Assembly (NCBI RefSeq): GCF_020342455.1
Contig: NZ_CP080506.1
Span: 682,001 to 746,000, forward strand
Origin: Profftia sp020342455
GTDB taxonomy: Bacteria; Pseudomonadota; Gammaproteobacteria; Enterobacterales; Enterobacteriaceae
Length of the DNA stretch: 64,000 bases
Reading direction: 5' to 3'
A model generated the notes under the pieces. It had not been told where the DNA came from, did not search any database, and was given only the letters and a program-made list of their open reading frames with translations. The position numbers and the translations under genes are program-made. The stretch's first letter is position 1. Each line of letters opens with the position of its first letter. This document shows positions 1-11,260 of the stretch, in pieces.

Positions 1-347
1 CCACTACCACCATGTACTGCTGTTCCAGAAGGCTTATTAAGTACTAGTAAGTAATCATCCTCAAATATAATACAATTATTAAGTATTGCTATTTTATTTA
101 GTTCAATAGAAACTGGTGTCTTATGATTCTTAGAAATAAACATCGGGGGAATACGAACTTGGTCCCCAATCTGTAATTTATATTGTGGTTTAATACGTTT
201 TTTATTAACACGTACTTCACCTTGACTTACAATACGATAAATCATACTTTTTGGTATATCTTTAAGCCTGTTTCGTAAAAAATTATCAATACGCTGCCTA
301 GCGGCATTAGTAGTAATAGTTACGAATGTTACTAATGATTTATTCAT
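1..347 (-). CDS. rluC: RluC, 23S rRNA pseudouridine synthase (5' part only)
   Basis: RluC makes pseudouridines at three positions of 23S rRNA. Only the first 115 codons lie in the window, read on the minus strand from an ATG at 345-347 and running off the left edge. The visible part contains the N-terminal S4 RNA-binding domain (RQRIDNFLRNRLKDIPKSM, then GEVRVNKKRIKP) and the start of the catalytic domain (EDDYLLVLNKPSGTAVHGGSG), matching the enteric protein almost position for position. The catalytic Asp lies beyond the edge. In enterics rne lies divergently upstream; here the upstream side is a gene-free AT-rich stretch in which I see no trace of rne. Assignment is firm; whether the full gene is intact cannot be seen. 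Confidence 0.93.
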   Translation of the reverse strand, partial: MNKSLVTFVTITTNAARQRIDNFLRNRLKDIPKSMIYRIVSQGEVRVNKKRIKPQYKLQIGDQVRIPPMFISKNHKTPVSIELNKIAILNNCIIFEDDYLLVLNKPSGTAVHGGS

Positions 348-1747
348 ATCTAATTTATACTCATATTTATATATACACTTTAAAACGATAAATATCGTAT
401 TCTTTTTATACTAAAATTGTTAAAAATTTTATATATAAATACGAATGGTATAATAATGTATTATAATATACTATGAATTATAGAATATAAGCTCTAATAC
501 ATTACTAGATTATTATTTAAAATTTTCAATAATATTGAATACTAGTTATACTATTTACCATATTAATATATATTAAAGATTAAGTTGTTTATTTAGATGA
601 AAATTATCATGAAATAGAATTGTGTATTCACTTGCCTTACTATGATTAAATAAAATACAATCCTTATAGCTTCTATATACTAATTTTAATATAAATAGTA
701 TAATAAAATTATATATTGTTTTTATCTATATAAGCAATTATTTAATAAGATATAGTATGGTTACTACAAGATCACTAAAGTATATAGAAATATAAATATT
801 AATTATAGCAATATTAGAGGATATATAATCCTAAGCATTTAGATAATATTAGGAATAAAATTTTATTTGCATTACTCAAAATAAATAATAATTTGATTTT
901 TTTAAAATATTTTAATATTTTAAATGATATATATAATATTAACCACTGATTACAGTAGTTTTGAGAAACTCAAATAATCTCTTATTATTTTAAACACCTA
1001 ATATATATTAGTAATAATTACTACTATATTGGGAGTAATTAAATTTATCATTCTTTGATTAAAGAATAAACATTATTTTTCTAGATCTAAATCATCTATT
1101 ATTTATTAACTTATATATATTTATTGCTTTGGATTTATTAAGTACATTTAAATTATCACTATATTTAGATCAATATTAATAAAGAATATTTAAATAAATT
1201 TACTTCATATAGCACATAGTAATTTTTTAAAAAAATAAGTTACTGTTATTGATATAACGTAACTTTTAACCTACTAATATATATCTAAATAATTATATAA
1301 CCTTGATATTCGTTAAGCATAATTAATTATTGAGATAAGATATATTCTCGAATATCGAAATATTACGTACCACTCTATTTGTTTTACTGATGAATTTGTT
1401 TCTTAAATATGGATTTTATTTTATTAGATAAAAATCATATCCCTATATTTCAGCTAGATTTATTAATATTTCATTAATTTTATAAGTAAACAACTTACTA
1501 AATACTAAAGTTTAACTCTAACAATAGGGAATTCTATGCTTCTCTGAAATATATTCTATCATAAATAATATGATATTTATTAGTACTTGCTAATAATTAT
1601 TATTTCTTATATATACTAAATATAGTACATCATAAGTAGTATGTATAAAATCATTAAAGTAAATACTATATTAATTTGTTAATATCAGATAATTATTTTA
1701 TCTTGTTTTTATTAATATTAAGATACTTTAATTATGCAGGATTGATT
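348..1747. other. AT-rich gene-free stretch between rluC and rdgB
   Basis: About 1.4 kb with stops in all frames and no recognisable gene remnant. It holds a perfect AT-only inverted repeat at 901-924 (11-bp arms, 2-nt spacer) and a 7-bp one at 449-465. In enterics rne occupies the divergent position next to rluC; I looked for RNase E motifs and saw none. Confidence 0.6.
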
Positions 1748-2344
1748 ATGAATAAAATTGTATTGGCTACTAAAAATTTAGGTAAAGTACATGAACTAAC
1801 AAATATACTTACTAATTTTAATTTAAATATTATAACTCAGGATGAGTTAGGAGTAGATTCTATAGAAGAAACTGGTTTGACATTCATAGAAAATGCCATT
1901 ATAAAAGCACGCCATGTTACGCAAATTACTGGTTTACCTACTATTGCTGAAGATTCAGGTTTAACTGTAGATGCTCTTAGGGGGGCTCCGGGAATTTATT
2001 CTGCACGCTATGCTGGTGGTGATAAAATTAGTGATCGTCAAAATTTAAAAAAATTACTAGTAAATTTACAAGATGTTCCAAAAGGAAAACGCCAAGCTAA
2101 ATTTCACTGTATAATAGTTTACTTGTGTGATGCTAAAAATCCTACCCCATTAGTATGTCATGGTATATGGTTAGGAGAGATTGGTTTTAAACCATTAGGA
2201 AAAAATGGTTTTGGTTATGATTCTGTTTTTTATCCTGCTAATCTAGATTGTTCTGCTGCGCAGTTGACTCGAGAGCATAAAATGAAAATCTCACATCGTG
2301 GTCAAGCAATTAAGTTGCTATTAGAAGCTATGCATAATGCTTAA
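1748..2344 (+). CDS. rdgB: RdgB, dITP/XTP pyrophosphatase
   Basis: Ham1-family NTPase that hydrolyses the non-canonical nucleotides dITP, XTP and ITP, keeping deaminated purines out of DNA. 198 aa, like the 197-aa enteric enzyme. Family signatures are intact: the N-terminal substrate loop VLATKNLGKVHEL, EETGLTFIENAIIKARH, the metal-site block IAEDSGLTVDAL, and GGFGYDxxF-like GKNGFGYDSVF near residue 155. A longer frame opens at a TTG at 1676, but the ATG at 1748 has an AGG 7 nt upstream and gives the family N-terminus (MNKIVLATKN), so I use it. It overlaps hemW by 8 bp, the same rdgB-hemW pair as in enterics. Retention of a pool-cleaning enzyme contrasts with the loss of uvrB in this window. 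Confidence 0.96.
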   Translation: MNKIVLATKNLGKVHELTNILTNFNLNIITQDELGVDSIEETGLTFIENAIIKARHVTQITGLPTIAEDSGLTVDALRGAPGIYSARYAGGDKISDRQNLKKLLVNLQDVPKGKRQAKFHCIIVYLCDAKNPTPLVCHGIWLGEIGFKPLGKNGFGYDSVFYPANLDCSAAQLTREHKMKISHRGQAIKLLLEAMHNA

Positions 2345-3470
2345 TACACCCCCTCTCAGTCTTTATATACATATTCCGTGGTGTTTACAGAAATGTCCAT
2401 ATTGTGATTTTCATTCTTATGCTACCAATAGTAATATTCCTTCTATGGAGTATGTTAGACATCTTTTAGCAGATTTAGATCATGATATAAAATTAATTTA
2501 TGGGCGTGAAATTAGTACTATTTTTATTGGGGGAGGCACTCCTAATTTATTAAGTGCAGAAGGAATGCAGCATTTAATGGATGGTATACGTATACGTTTA
2601 CCATTAGCTGCAAATATTGAAGTTACTATGGAAGCTAATCCAGGTATAATACAAACTGAGCTTTTTGTTTCTTATCAAATAGCAGGTATAAATCGTATTT
2701 CTATTGGTGCACAAAGTTTTAACAAAAAACATCTATCTATCTTAGGAAGAATACATACTCCTGAAGAAGCAAAGAAAGCAATATCTGTAATACAAAAATT
2801 AGACCTACATAGTTTTAATATTGATCTGATATATGGATTATTAAATCAATCTTCAGAAGAAGCACTGGAGGATTTATATCACGCTATTAAATTTAATAAT
2901 ACGCCACATCTATCTTGGTATCAATTAACAATAGAAGATAATACATTATTTTCTGCACATCCACCAAAATTACCAGATAATGATACCCTATGGAATATTT
3001 TCCAATACGGAGATACTCTATTACGTTCTACTGGTTATAAGCAATATGAAACTTCATCTTATGCGAAAGATGGTTATCAGTGTCATCATAATTTAAATTA
3101 TTGGCGATTTGGCGATTATCTGGGAATTGGTTGTGGTGCACATGGTAAAATAACATTTAGAGACGGTTGTATTATTCGTACAGTAAAGACGCGTCATCCT
3201 CGTAAGTATATGAAGGGTAGTTATTTACACAAAAAGACTCAGATAAATAATAATGATCTTCCTTTAGAATTTTTTATAAATCGTTTTAGGTTATTTGAGC
3301 CAACACCACGGATAGAATTTCAGCTTTATACGGGACTTAAAGAAGAGTTTATTAGAACTCAACTAAATCATGCGATAGCTAGAAATTATATTATAGAAAC
3401 TAAAGAGTCTTGGCAAATAACTCAATATGGCAAATTATTTCTTAATTCTTTATTAGAGATTTTCTTGTAG
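2337..3470 (+). CDS. hemW: HemW, radical SAM heme chaperone
   Basis: HemW (formerly YggW) is related to oxygen-independent coproporphyrinogen III oxidase but acts as a heme-binding radical-SAM chaperone that delivers heme to respiratory proteins. 377 aa, the usual length. Near the N-terminus IPWCLQKCPYCDFHSY carries the CxxxCxxC triad for the 4Fe-4S cluster, followed by IFIGGGTPNLLS and ISIGAQSFN (SAM and strand motifs), and a C-terminal HemN-like region (LGIGCGAHG, RFGDYL). It overlaps the end of rdgB by 8 bp, so the two are co-transcribed and probably translationally coupled. It implies that some heme-dependent respiration is retained. Confidence 0.95.
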   Translation: MLNTPPLSLYIHIPWCLQKCPYCDFHSYATNSNIPSMEYVRHLLADLDHDIKLIYGREISTIFIGGGTPNLLSAEGMQHLMDGIRIRLPLAANIEVTMEANPGIIQTELFVSYQIAGINRISIGAQSFNKKHLSILGRIHTPEEAKKAISVIQKLDLHSFNIDLIYGLLNQSSEEALEDLYHAIKFNNTPHLSWYQLTIEDNTLFSAHPPKLPDNDTLWNIFQYGDTLLRSTGYKQYETSSYAKDGYQCHHNLNYWRFGDYLGIGCGAHGKITFRDGCIIRTVKTRHPRKYMKGSYLHKKTQINNNDLPLEFFINRFRLFEPTPRIEFQLYTGLKEEFIRTQLNHAIARNYIIETKESWQITQYGKLFLNSLLEIFL

Positions 3471-4584
3471 AGGTAAATATTCATGAGTTAAAAATAATTA
3501 TAAAAGAAATTATAAAATTAGTAGGTTTTAGAAAGAATATTTTCATATAGATCTTAGAATAATACTTTTTAAGTATTGCTATATAAACCTCAATCTTCAA
3601 TTGAAATCTCATGAATTATATTTAGTAGTAATGATTATTGTATATATTATATAATAAAAATATCAATGATACATATATATTTGCATATATAATCATTGAT
3701 ATTTTATATACCGTTTTTGTAAGAAAGAATTAATAAGATTATTAGATATTTCATTATAATATTTATTATTTAAACAGTCAATAAATTTGAGTGGCTAAAT
3801 CTCTTTTAAAATTTTAGTATATTACTATATAGTTAACCAGAGGTTAACATAACTACAATTAATACTAAAGATTCCTAGTAATAGTATATAAATCATTAAA
3901 ATAAGTAAAAATACTTTCATAATATAATTTAATGAATTATATTATGAATATTTCTGTTGTTAGTACTTATTTTACCTATCAAACCTTATATTTTAGTTTA
4001 TCTATTTAAAATATACTGTAATACATTATAAATATAAATAATAATAACTTTCGTAAGAGGGTAAAATTAATTAAAAACTTTTATAATACCTATTAATTTA
4101 TATCTTATTTATCAGTATTTTATACTGGATGTATTTTAAATTAAGTTTATATAGACCCATTGTTTATGTGGTTTATTTTCTCTTATCTTACTCCTTACTG
4201 CTTAAGAAATAATACGGATGATATATTAAATATTTTTATTGATTTTACTATTTTAGTTATTAACAACAGTTAGGTTGTGAATAGTAATTAAAATACTTTG
4301 ATTATGAAATTGTATTTATAGTATTTTATTTTTATCGGGAGAGTTTACATTTTAATTGTAATTACATAGAATAAGAAGAAAAGCACTTAATCTATTAATA
4401 TTTTTGTGTAGATTGCTAGATAAAAAATATTAATACAAATAATTAAATTTAATAATTTTTATTATTAATTTGATTTATAATATCAGTATTTAAGAAGTAA
4501 TAGTTATTATTACTATAATATAGTACAAGTTTTTAACAAATATTAAAAAATTTATTGTATTTTAGAATAAAAATTCTAATGTTG
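3471..4584. other. Gene-free stretch between convergent hemW and gshB, with inverted repeats
   Basis: No coding remnant recognised. It holds several inverted repeats: 3657-3670 with 3692-3705 (14-bp arms), a perfect 7-bp repeat with 3-nt spacer at 3832-3848, and a nested structure at 3897-3974. Some of these may terminate transcription between the convergent genes, but none has a clear GC-rich stem plus T-tract. Confidence 0.5.
3897..3974. repeat. Nested inverted repeat
   Basis: Outer arms of 11 bp (3897-3907 and 3964-3974, TAAAATAAGTA) enclose an inner perfect repeat with 14-bp arms and a 5-nt spacer (3916-3929, 3935-3948). It lies about 600 bp from the ends of both flanking convergent genes, so a terminator role is possible but unproven. 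Confidence 0.5.
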
Positions 4585-5532
4585 TTAGTTAATTCTACGT
4601 TCAATTGCACTTATTAACATACCTGTAATTGATATATTACTACACTCTGCTTCAATTTCACGAACACAGGTAGGACTAGTAATATTTATTTCCGTCAGGC
4701 GATCTCCTATGATATCTAAACCAACAAATAAAAGACCTTTCTTCTGAAGGATTGGAGCTATTTTATGCGCAATATCCCAGTCAATTTTTGTAAGCGGACG
4801 AACATCACCATAACCACCTGCTGCTAAATTTCCACGAGATTCACCGATTTTAGGAGTACGAGCTAAACAGTACGGAACCGTTTCACCATCTACTACTAAA
4901 ATACGTTTATCGCCATATTTTATTTCCGGTAGAAAGTTTTGTGCCATGCAAAAACTTTTACCTTCTTTAGTTAAAGTTTCTATTATAACGGATAAGTTAA
5001 TATCTTTTTCTTTTACTCTAAAAATAGATTTTCCACCCATACCGTCTAACGGTTTAATAATTATATCACCATGTTTAGCATATAACGCGCGTATATGATC
5101 ATCCTGACATGTAACTAAAGTATCAGGAATTAAATCGGGAAAACAAGTTATAAAGAATTTTTCATTACAATCTCGTAAACTTTGCGGCTTATTAATTACA
5201 AGAGTACCTTGATTTTCAGCACATTCAAGAATGTAGGTAATATATAAAAATTCAGAATTAAAAGGAGGATTTTTACGTATGAAGATGACATCCAAATAAG
5301 ATAATAAAATATCCTGTTCTCCGTGAAACTCATACCAGTTATCCTTATCTTCTTTTACCTTAAGTAATTTTGTATGAGCACGTCCTTCTCCTATATACAT
5401 ATACAGATCTCTCATTTCCATATAATGTATCTCATAACCACAGTTCTGAGCCGCTAACAGTATAGCAAAGCTAGTATCCTTTTTAATATTAATAGAACTA
5501 ATAGGGTCCATAATAATACCAAATTTGATCAT
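4585..5532 (-). CDS. gshB: GshB, glutathione synthetase
   Basis: ATP-grasp ligase joining gamma-glutamylcysteine and glycine to glutathione in the cytosol. 315 aa against 316 in E. coli, collinear throughout: N-terminal MIKFGIIMDPISSINIKKDTSFA, NKPQSLRDCNEK, the ATP-binding IIKPLDGMGGKSIFRVK, and the C-terminal Mg/ATP part DIIGDRLTEINITSPTC. The ATG at 5530-5532 gives the family N-terminus. In enterics gshB and rdgB-hemW lie on the same strand in one neighbourhood; here gshB is inverted, so hemW and gshB converge across a 1.1-kb eroded gap. gshA is not in the window, so the full pathway cannot be confirmed. Confidence 0.96.
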   Translation of the reverse strand: MIKFGIIMDPISSINIKKDTSFAILLAAQNCGYEIHYMEMRDLYMYIGEGRAHTKLLKVKEDKDNWYEFHGEQDILLSYLDVIFIRKNPPFNSEFLYITYILECAENQGTLVINKPQSLRDCNEKFFITCFPDLIPDTLVTCQDDHIRALYAKHGDIIIKPLDGMGGKSIFRVKEKDINLSVIIETLTKEGKSFCMAQNFLPEIKYGDKRILVVDGETVPYCLARTPKIGESRGNLAAGGYGDVRPLTKIDWDIAHKIAPILQKKGLLFVGLDIIGDRLTEINITSPTCVREIEAECSNISITGMLISAIERRIN

Positions 5533-8500
5533 TATTGCTCCATAAATTTCTTAATAATAATATAAAGTAATTAAATTTATAGTAAAATATTTTTATGTTT
5601 AAAACCAATCAATAGAGCTAAAGTAAAAGATAATTTAGTGTTTTAAATTAGTCCTAATATAGATTATTTAACTTAGAAAACATTTAAATCTGCTGTTAAA
5701 ACTGCTGATATCTAAACTATTGTTTATAACAATGTTTTTATAGTGTATAAATTAACAGTTATAAATTCGTATAAACTACTTGATTTTTAATGACAGTATT
5801 TATAAATATTTATAATATGGCATAAGGGAATAAGATAATGTCTCATTTTTTTAAAAAAAATAATTGTCTATATAACTAGATAATTGTTTAAATAAATTTT
5901 ATTATCTATTTTAGATAAATATATAAAATATAATAGGTATATTATATACTATATATAAATAATGAAATTATTTTTTATCACTTTCATATTTATATATTAA
6001 TATTTCTTATGCATAATTTCTTATTTTATTAGTAATACGATGGAAATAAATTAAATAACACTTTGATTAAGATCAATATTAAATTAATTGTGGAATTTAT
6101 ATTCCACATCATTACTCGTAAGTAATTTTACGATATAACTAGTAACTACACGATAATAAATAAGATATATACATAACATAATATTTATTAAATTATATAT
6201 TATTTATTTTAACTTATATACATATAAATAATAACAGTAAGATACTTCTTTTATTAAGGTATTAAAAATAATAATATAAGATGTTTAAAAAAACACACAT
6301 GATAATTAAATACTTAAATAAGTTACATACATATATTTGGTTTTTTCTTTAAATAAATAATTTTTTTTAAAATATTATACAATGTAATTATAAAATTACA
6401 TGATATTTTAATCATAACCATTTTTATAATATAAATTTTGATTATATTTAGGTAAGTTAATTTAATTAGTTTTACTTATTCTTAAACTGATTTAATAAAG
6501 ATAATTTATCTATACTATTAATAATATCTTATAATTTTTAATTAATTTAATTGTAAACTTACATATCTTATAATAAATTTTCTAAGAAAGATAAATTTTA
6601 GAAGAGTTTATAAATTTACTATACTAATAAGTGATATATATTAATTTAATATAGATCACTAATGATGAAAAAATACTATAGATTATAATGTCTAATAGAC
6701 TGTAAGTAATTATACTTAATTATATATATCTTATCATATGTTAATATGAAGATTATATTTTTAATATATATGTACATTAGATGTATCAAAAATTGATAAA
6801 TTATATATATTGATTTATCTTAAATAATAACAATAAATTATGTATTAAATATTATATAATATTATAAGTCAGATCCTAAAGGAATTAAAAAATATTATAT
6901 ATAATACTTGTTACCTTAGAAATATTTCTTTATGAAAGAAAATATATCTTAGATTTATATCTAAGTTAATATAGTAATAATGATATAAATATCTAATATG
7001 TTTACTACAAATAGATAAAAAGACTTTAAGTCAACATTGATATTAATTTAAAAAAATTAACTCTTTATTTTTTTATTTATTAACTTGGTTATTATAAGGT
7101 AATTGATTTAAAAAATTTAAATTGTACCTTTTAATCTAAAGTAATATCAGATTTATGATATTTGGATATTATAATAAAATAGCAAGTAATTCTCATAGAA
7201 TAATAAGAATTAATACATTACTAAGATAGTATGTATACTATAAGTGATATATCAAATAATTAGTAGTCAAAGTATTTTTATATTATTAATGTATTTAAAA
7301 ATACAAGAATATTGAGTTATTAAAAGTTTATTTTTTCCAAATGACATAAGTAACATGGAATAAATTTATTAATTAATACCCTAAATATATATACTAAGAT
7401 AATCATGCAATAAATAAATAGACTGATTATTAAATCTTTAGAGAATAAATATTATTAATTAAGTAGATATTTTATAAGGATATTTATATATATATTTAAA
7501 TCTTATTTTATTATAGCTAGATAATTTACTATCAATAATACAATATAATTGTAATAAAAATAGTTAGTAACTATTTATAATATAATTATTATTAATAGAT
7601 AACGGTAAAATAATTCAGTTAAGATCAAGATATATAAAATACTAGGAGTAATAAAGGGTTATTTTTATTAACTTAATTACTGATAAATACTAATTAAAAG
7701 TAAGAAAAATAATATATCTAAATTTTAAATAAGTTTTGGTATTATGAATCAATATTTTGAGTATAATAAATAATAATAACTATAAACAGGAATAAATAAC
7801 AAGAATGCTATTGACTAATATAAATGAATGTTAGATTACCCTTAATAAAAAAATTTTTTATATTACTTTAAATGCAAAATTAAAATTATAATTTACAAAA
7901 GAATATATTTCAAATATTAAAGTACAAATATTATACAATTAATATTGTATTTATGGTTTATACATCAGTTATCTTATACTTATATTACTAATCAGATAAC
8001 TTATATGAAATTATTGATTACAATATTTTAATAAAATTATTTCTATTAGTAATTAAAATATTGTATTATGTGCATTAAGAATTATTCGGTATTTCATATT
8101 ATAATATAGTTGTAATAGTTACTAATAGTGTTTTATTTATTAAAAACAAATTGAGTTGGCTGGTGAATGAAAAATACCTTATTATAATAACTATAAACAT
8201 CGTAATAAATGTAATTTTATTATATTTATTATAAAATATACTTATATAATACTAATAAATAAAAGATATAAAAGTATTCAAAAAATAACAATACAAAATG
8301 TTAAAATTTAGTGTAATAAGTTTTATGGTGCAGTAATAAATGATTAACTTTAAAAATTAAATTTAGTTTATTTATTTTATTATTTATATTCTATACGTAA
8401 AATTAATATAGCAATATATTTAATATTATAAATATAATATTTATTAGCCACAGAACATACACAAGTGAATAATATGCTTAATTCGTTAATTAAGCTATTT

Positions 8501-9788
8501 TATAGATTAATTACTAGTATTATGATCATATATAAGGAACTATTATAACAGGATAAAGAGATATTTTTTATATTATATCAATAATAGCAACTTACGCTAT
8601 TTAAGTAAATTAAAAGTAATAAAGTTTATTAAAAATAAAATATTACCATACATTTATAAGTATTATCTATGTTAGATGTAGTATCACTACTAGTTTGCTA
8701 AGTATATATGTTAGATATTAGATAAAAAGATATAAATATCTATGTAACGCATATTCACTAGATTTAAATAATATTCAGTTAATCATATTAAACTTAATGT
8801 TTAGTTTATTGATTATTTTTACTGTTATCCATATAACATATAAAATAATTCTAGGCAAATATTTAAAAATTATTTTTTAAAAAAATAAAACACTAAGGAA
8901 ATTTTAATATAACCGCATATTAGCTAATATTTTTTATGTAGTTAATAATTTAATAAATCTTTAATTTAGGTTACTATTCTTATAAAGAGTAAAGTTTTTA
9001 TGTATTAGTAATAATATTATAAAAAATATAAATTAGAATAAATTATTTTACACTTCGACATAACTGTATTTATTATATATATTATATTTATCTAAGATAT
9101 TAATTAAGAATTATACAATAGAATTTGTTATTTTTTATAAAATTTTAAGAATATTTTAATAACATTACATAATGTAAAATTTATTAAAGAAATTAAGAAT
9201 CATACTTATAATACTATTATATTGTTTAATAAGTATTAAGTAAATCATTTATTAGTTTGAAAAATATAAATTTATTTAATTTATACCTTATCTGGGATTT
9301 TATTTTTATAAATTATATTATTAATATACCTAAATGTAGTAATATAGATTATATTTAGTATGATGATAAAATATCAATCTAAGTTATCTTTTGATTGAAT
9401 TTAGTAGATTGCGGCATTATATATAAAATATATAGTTAAATATTTTAAATTTTTTCACTATATAATATTTACTTTAAAATATTCAATAATTTTAATTTAG
9501 ATTATTTATCTAATAGATAATAGTTTATTATAAAATAATTGATTATTTTTTTATTTAACGTTAGATTATATTGAGGTATTTATTTTAGAGCTAATAATTA
9601 AAATTAATATAATTACCCAATAATAATTATTATTCACTATATCCAGTTATACATCTTTACCTTAAAATATTGTTAATAATTATTTGCTTATAATTATAAT
9701 TTTATTATTAGATGAAATATTCTAAAAAATATTTAAAATAGTAGTTATGCATATATATAAAATATTTTTGAATATTTTACATTTACTA
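5533..9788. other. Gene desert upstream of hns (about 4.3 kb)
   Basis: No intact frame and no gene remnant that I could identify on either strand; composition is almost purely A and T. Structures noticed: GTGGAAT/ATTCCAC hairpin at 6090-6107 (7-bp arms, 4-nt loop), a near-perfect 15-bp inverted repeat at 6630-6660 (one mismatch), an 8-bp perfect repeat with 3-nt spacer at 7558-7576, GCTTAATT/AATTAAGC at 8476-8495, and a 16-bp palindrome at 9619-9634. If genes once lay here they are eroded beyond reading. Confidence 0.6.
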
Positions 9789-9817
9789 TTGCGTTCAATA
9801 AACCGACACTCTATTAT
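9789..9817 (+). promoter_or_regulatory. Possible sigma-70 promoter of hns
   Basis: TTGCGT at 9789-9794 and TATTAT at 9812-9817 are separated by 17 bp and lie about 45 bp before the hns start codon. The match is reasonable, but in such AT-rich DNA chance -10 boxes are frequent; the G and C inside the -35 box give it some weight. Confidence 0.4.
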
Positions 9818-9860
9818 AATTAAAATAGTAGTATCACAATATAATTTGAGATGAAAATAA

Positions 9861-10268
9861 ATGAATGAAGCATTAAAAATTTTGAACAACATACGTACTT
9901 TACGTGCACAAGCTAGAGAATGTATTTTAGAGACCCTAGAAGAAATGTTAGAAAAATTAGAAGTTGTCGTAAAAGAACGACGTGAAGAAGAGAATCAGGC
10001 TCAAGAAGAGATTAAAGAGCGTGCTAGAAAATTACAACAATATCGTGAGATGTTAATTGCAGATGGTATTGATCCTAATGAGCTTCTGCAAACTATGTCT
10101 AATAGCAAAGTACCAGGAAAATCTAAACGCGTCATGCGTCCAGCTAAATATAAATATGTTAATAAAAACAATGAAACTAAAACTTGGACTGGACAAGGTC
10201 GTACCCCCTCAATAATAAAACGTGCTATTGAAGAAAACGGTAAGTCTTTGGAAGATTTTCTGTTGTAA
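9861..10268 (+). CDS. hns: H-NS, nucleoid-structuring and xenogeneic silencing protein
   Basis: Small DNA-binding protein that oligomerises along curved AT-rich DNA and silences transcription. 135 aa versus 137 in E. coli. The N-terminal coiled-coil dimerisation part (MNEALKILNNIRTLRAQARE, then EEMLEKLEVVVKERREEE) is nearly identical; the linker is Lys/Arg-rich (PGKSKRVMRPAKYKY); and the C-terminal DNA-binding domain keeps the TWTGQGRTPSIIKRA loop whose QGR inserts into the AT minor groove. It is convergent with galU, the enteric hns-galU adjacency. The strong conservation implies selection, which is odd for a genome whose intergenic DNA is almost all A and T: it would offer H-NS binding sites nearly everywhere. 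Translation start is the ATG at 9861; the ribosome site (GAG) is weak. Confidence 0.97.
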   Translation: MNEALKILNNIRTLRAQARECILETLEEMLEKLEVVVKERREEENQAQEEIKERARKLQQYREMLIADGIDPNELLQTMSNSKVPGKSKRVMRPAKYKYVNKNNETKTWTGQGRTPSIIKRAIEENGKSLEDFLL

Positions 10269-10354
10269 AATTTATAATTCATATTAAACATAAATATATA
10301 TAATAATATTTTCTATATAAGTTATTAGATTATAATGTCATCTCTTATTTATAT

Positions 10355-11260
10355 TTAATCAGCGTAGTAATTTAAAGATTTTAACCAGGTAGTAAATTCT
10401 TTACCTAAAGAAGGGTGATGCATACATTTTCTTACAAAGGCTTGTATATAACCCATTTTATTACCACAATCATAACTAAGACCTTTTAAGAGGTGTGCTT
10501 CTACTACTTCTTCCTGAATTAGCATATCTATAGCATCTGTAAGTTGAATTTCCTTATCTATTCCTAAGGGTATTTTAGATAAACATAACCATATTTTAGG
10601 AGAAAATACATAACGACCAACAATAGACATATTTGAGGGTGCTTTATCATATGTAGGTTTCTCTACTACAGCCTTTATCGGGGTACTCTTACCAGATTGC
10701 AAGCTAATAATATTACAATCTATAATTCCGTAGTTGGATACATATTTAATAGGTACTGGTTCAACCATAATTTGACTATATTTTGTTTCTTTATAACGTT
10801 CTATCATTTTGCTTAAGTTATCTGTATTAATTTTCGTGTTGTATTCTTCTAAGATAACATCAGGTAAGACCACAACAAATGGTTCATTATTAACTAATGG
10901 ATAAGCACAAAGAATTGCATGTCCAAGACCCTTAGGTAATCCCTGACGCACCTGTATTATAGTAACATTTTTAGGACAAATAGAACGAACTTCGGATAGC
11001 AACTGACGTTTTAAATGTTTATCTGATATATTTTCCAATTCAAAATTGTTATCAAAATGGTTTTCAATGGAGTTTTTTGAAGAATGAGTAACTAAAATAA
11101 TTTCATTAATACCTGCTCTAATGCACTCATTTACTACATACTGAATCATAGGTTTATCTACCAAGGGGAGCATTTCTTTGGGAATAGCTTTGGTTGCTGG
11201 TAACATGCGAGTCCCTAGTCCGGCAACAGGTATAATAGCTTTTTTTATTGATATTGACAT
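10355..11260 (-). CDS. galU: GalU, UTP-glucose-1-phosphate uridylyltransferase
   Basis: Makes UDP-glucose from UTP and glucose-1-phosphate, the precursor for LPS core sugars and other glucosylated envelope compounds. 301 aa, the usual length. The nucleotidyltransferase signature [23 protein letters not shown] appears as [20 protein letters not shown]; also [31 protein letters not shown], VVEKP and the C-terminal [14 protein letters not shown]. Start ATG at 11258-11260. It converges on hns with an 86-bp gap. Retention suggests that a sugar-bearing envelope is still made. Confidence 0.96.
   Translation of the reverse strand: [301 protein letters not shown]

Noticed and set aside
1676..1747. 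N-terminal extension of RdgB from a TTG
   Set aside because: Hydrophobic and unlike the family; the ATG at 1748 has a ribosome site and the conserved N-terminus.
10001..10291. Open frame opposite hns
   Set aside because: Shadow of the well-conserved hns reading frame; no similarity of its own.
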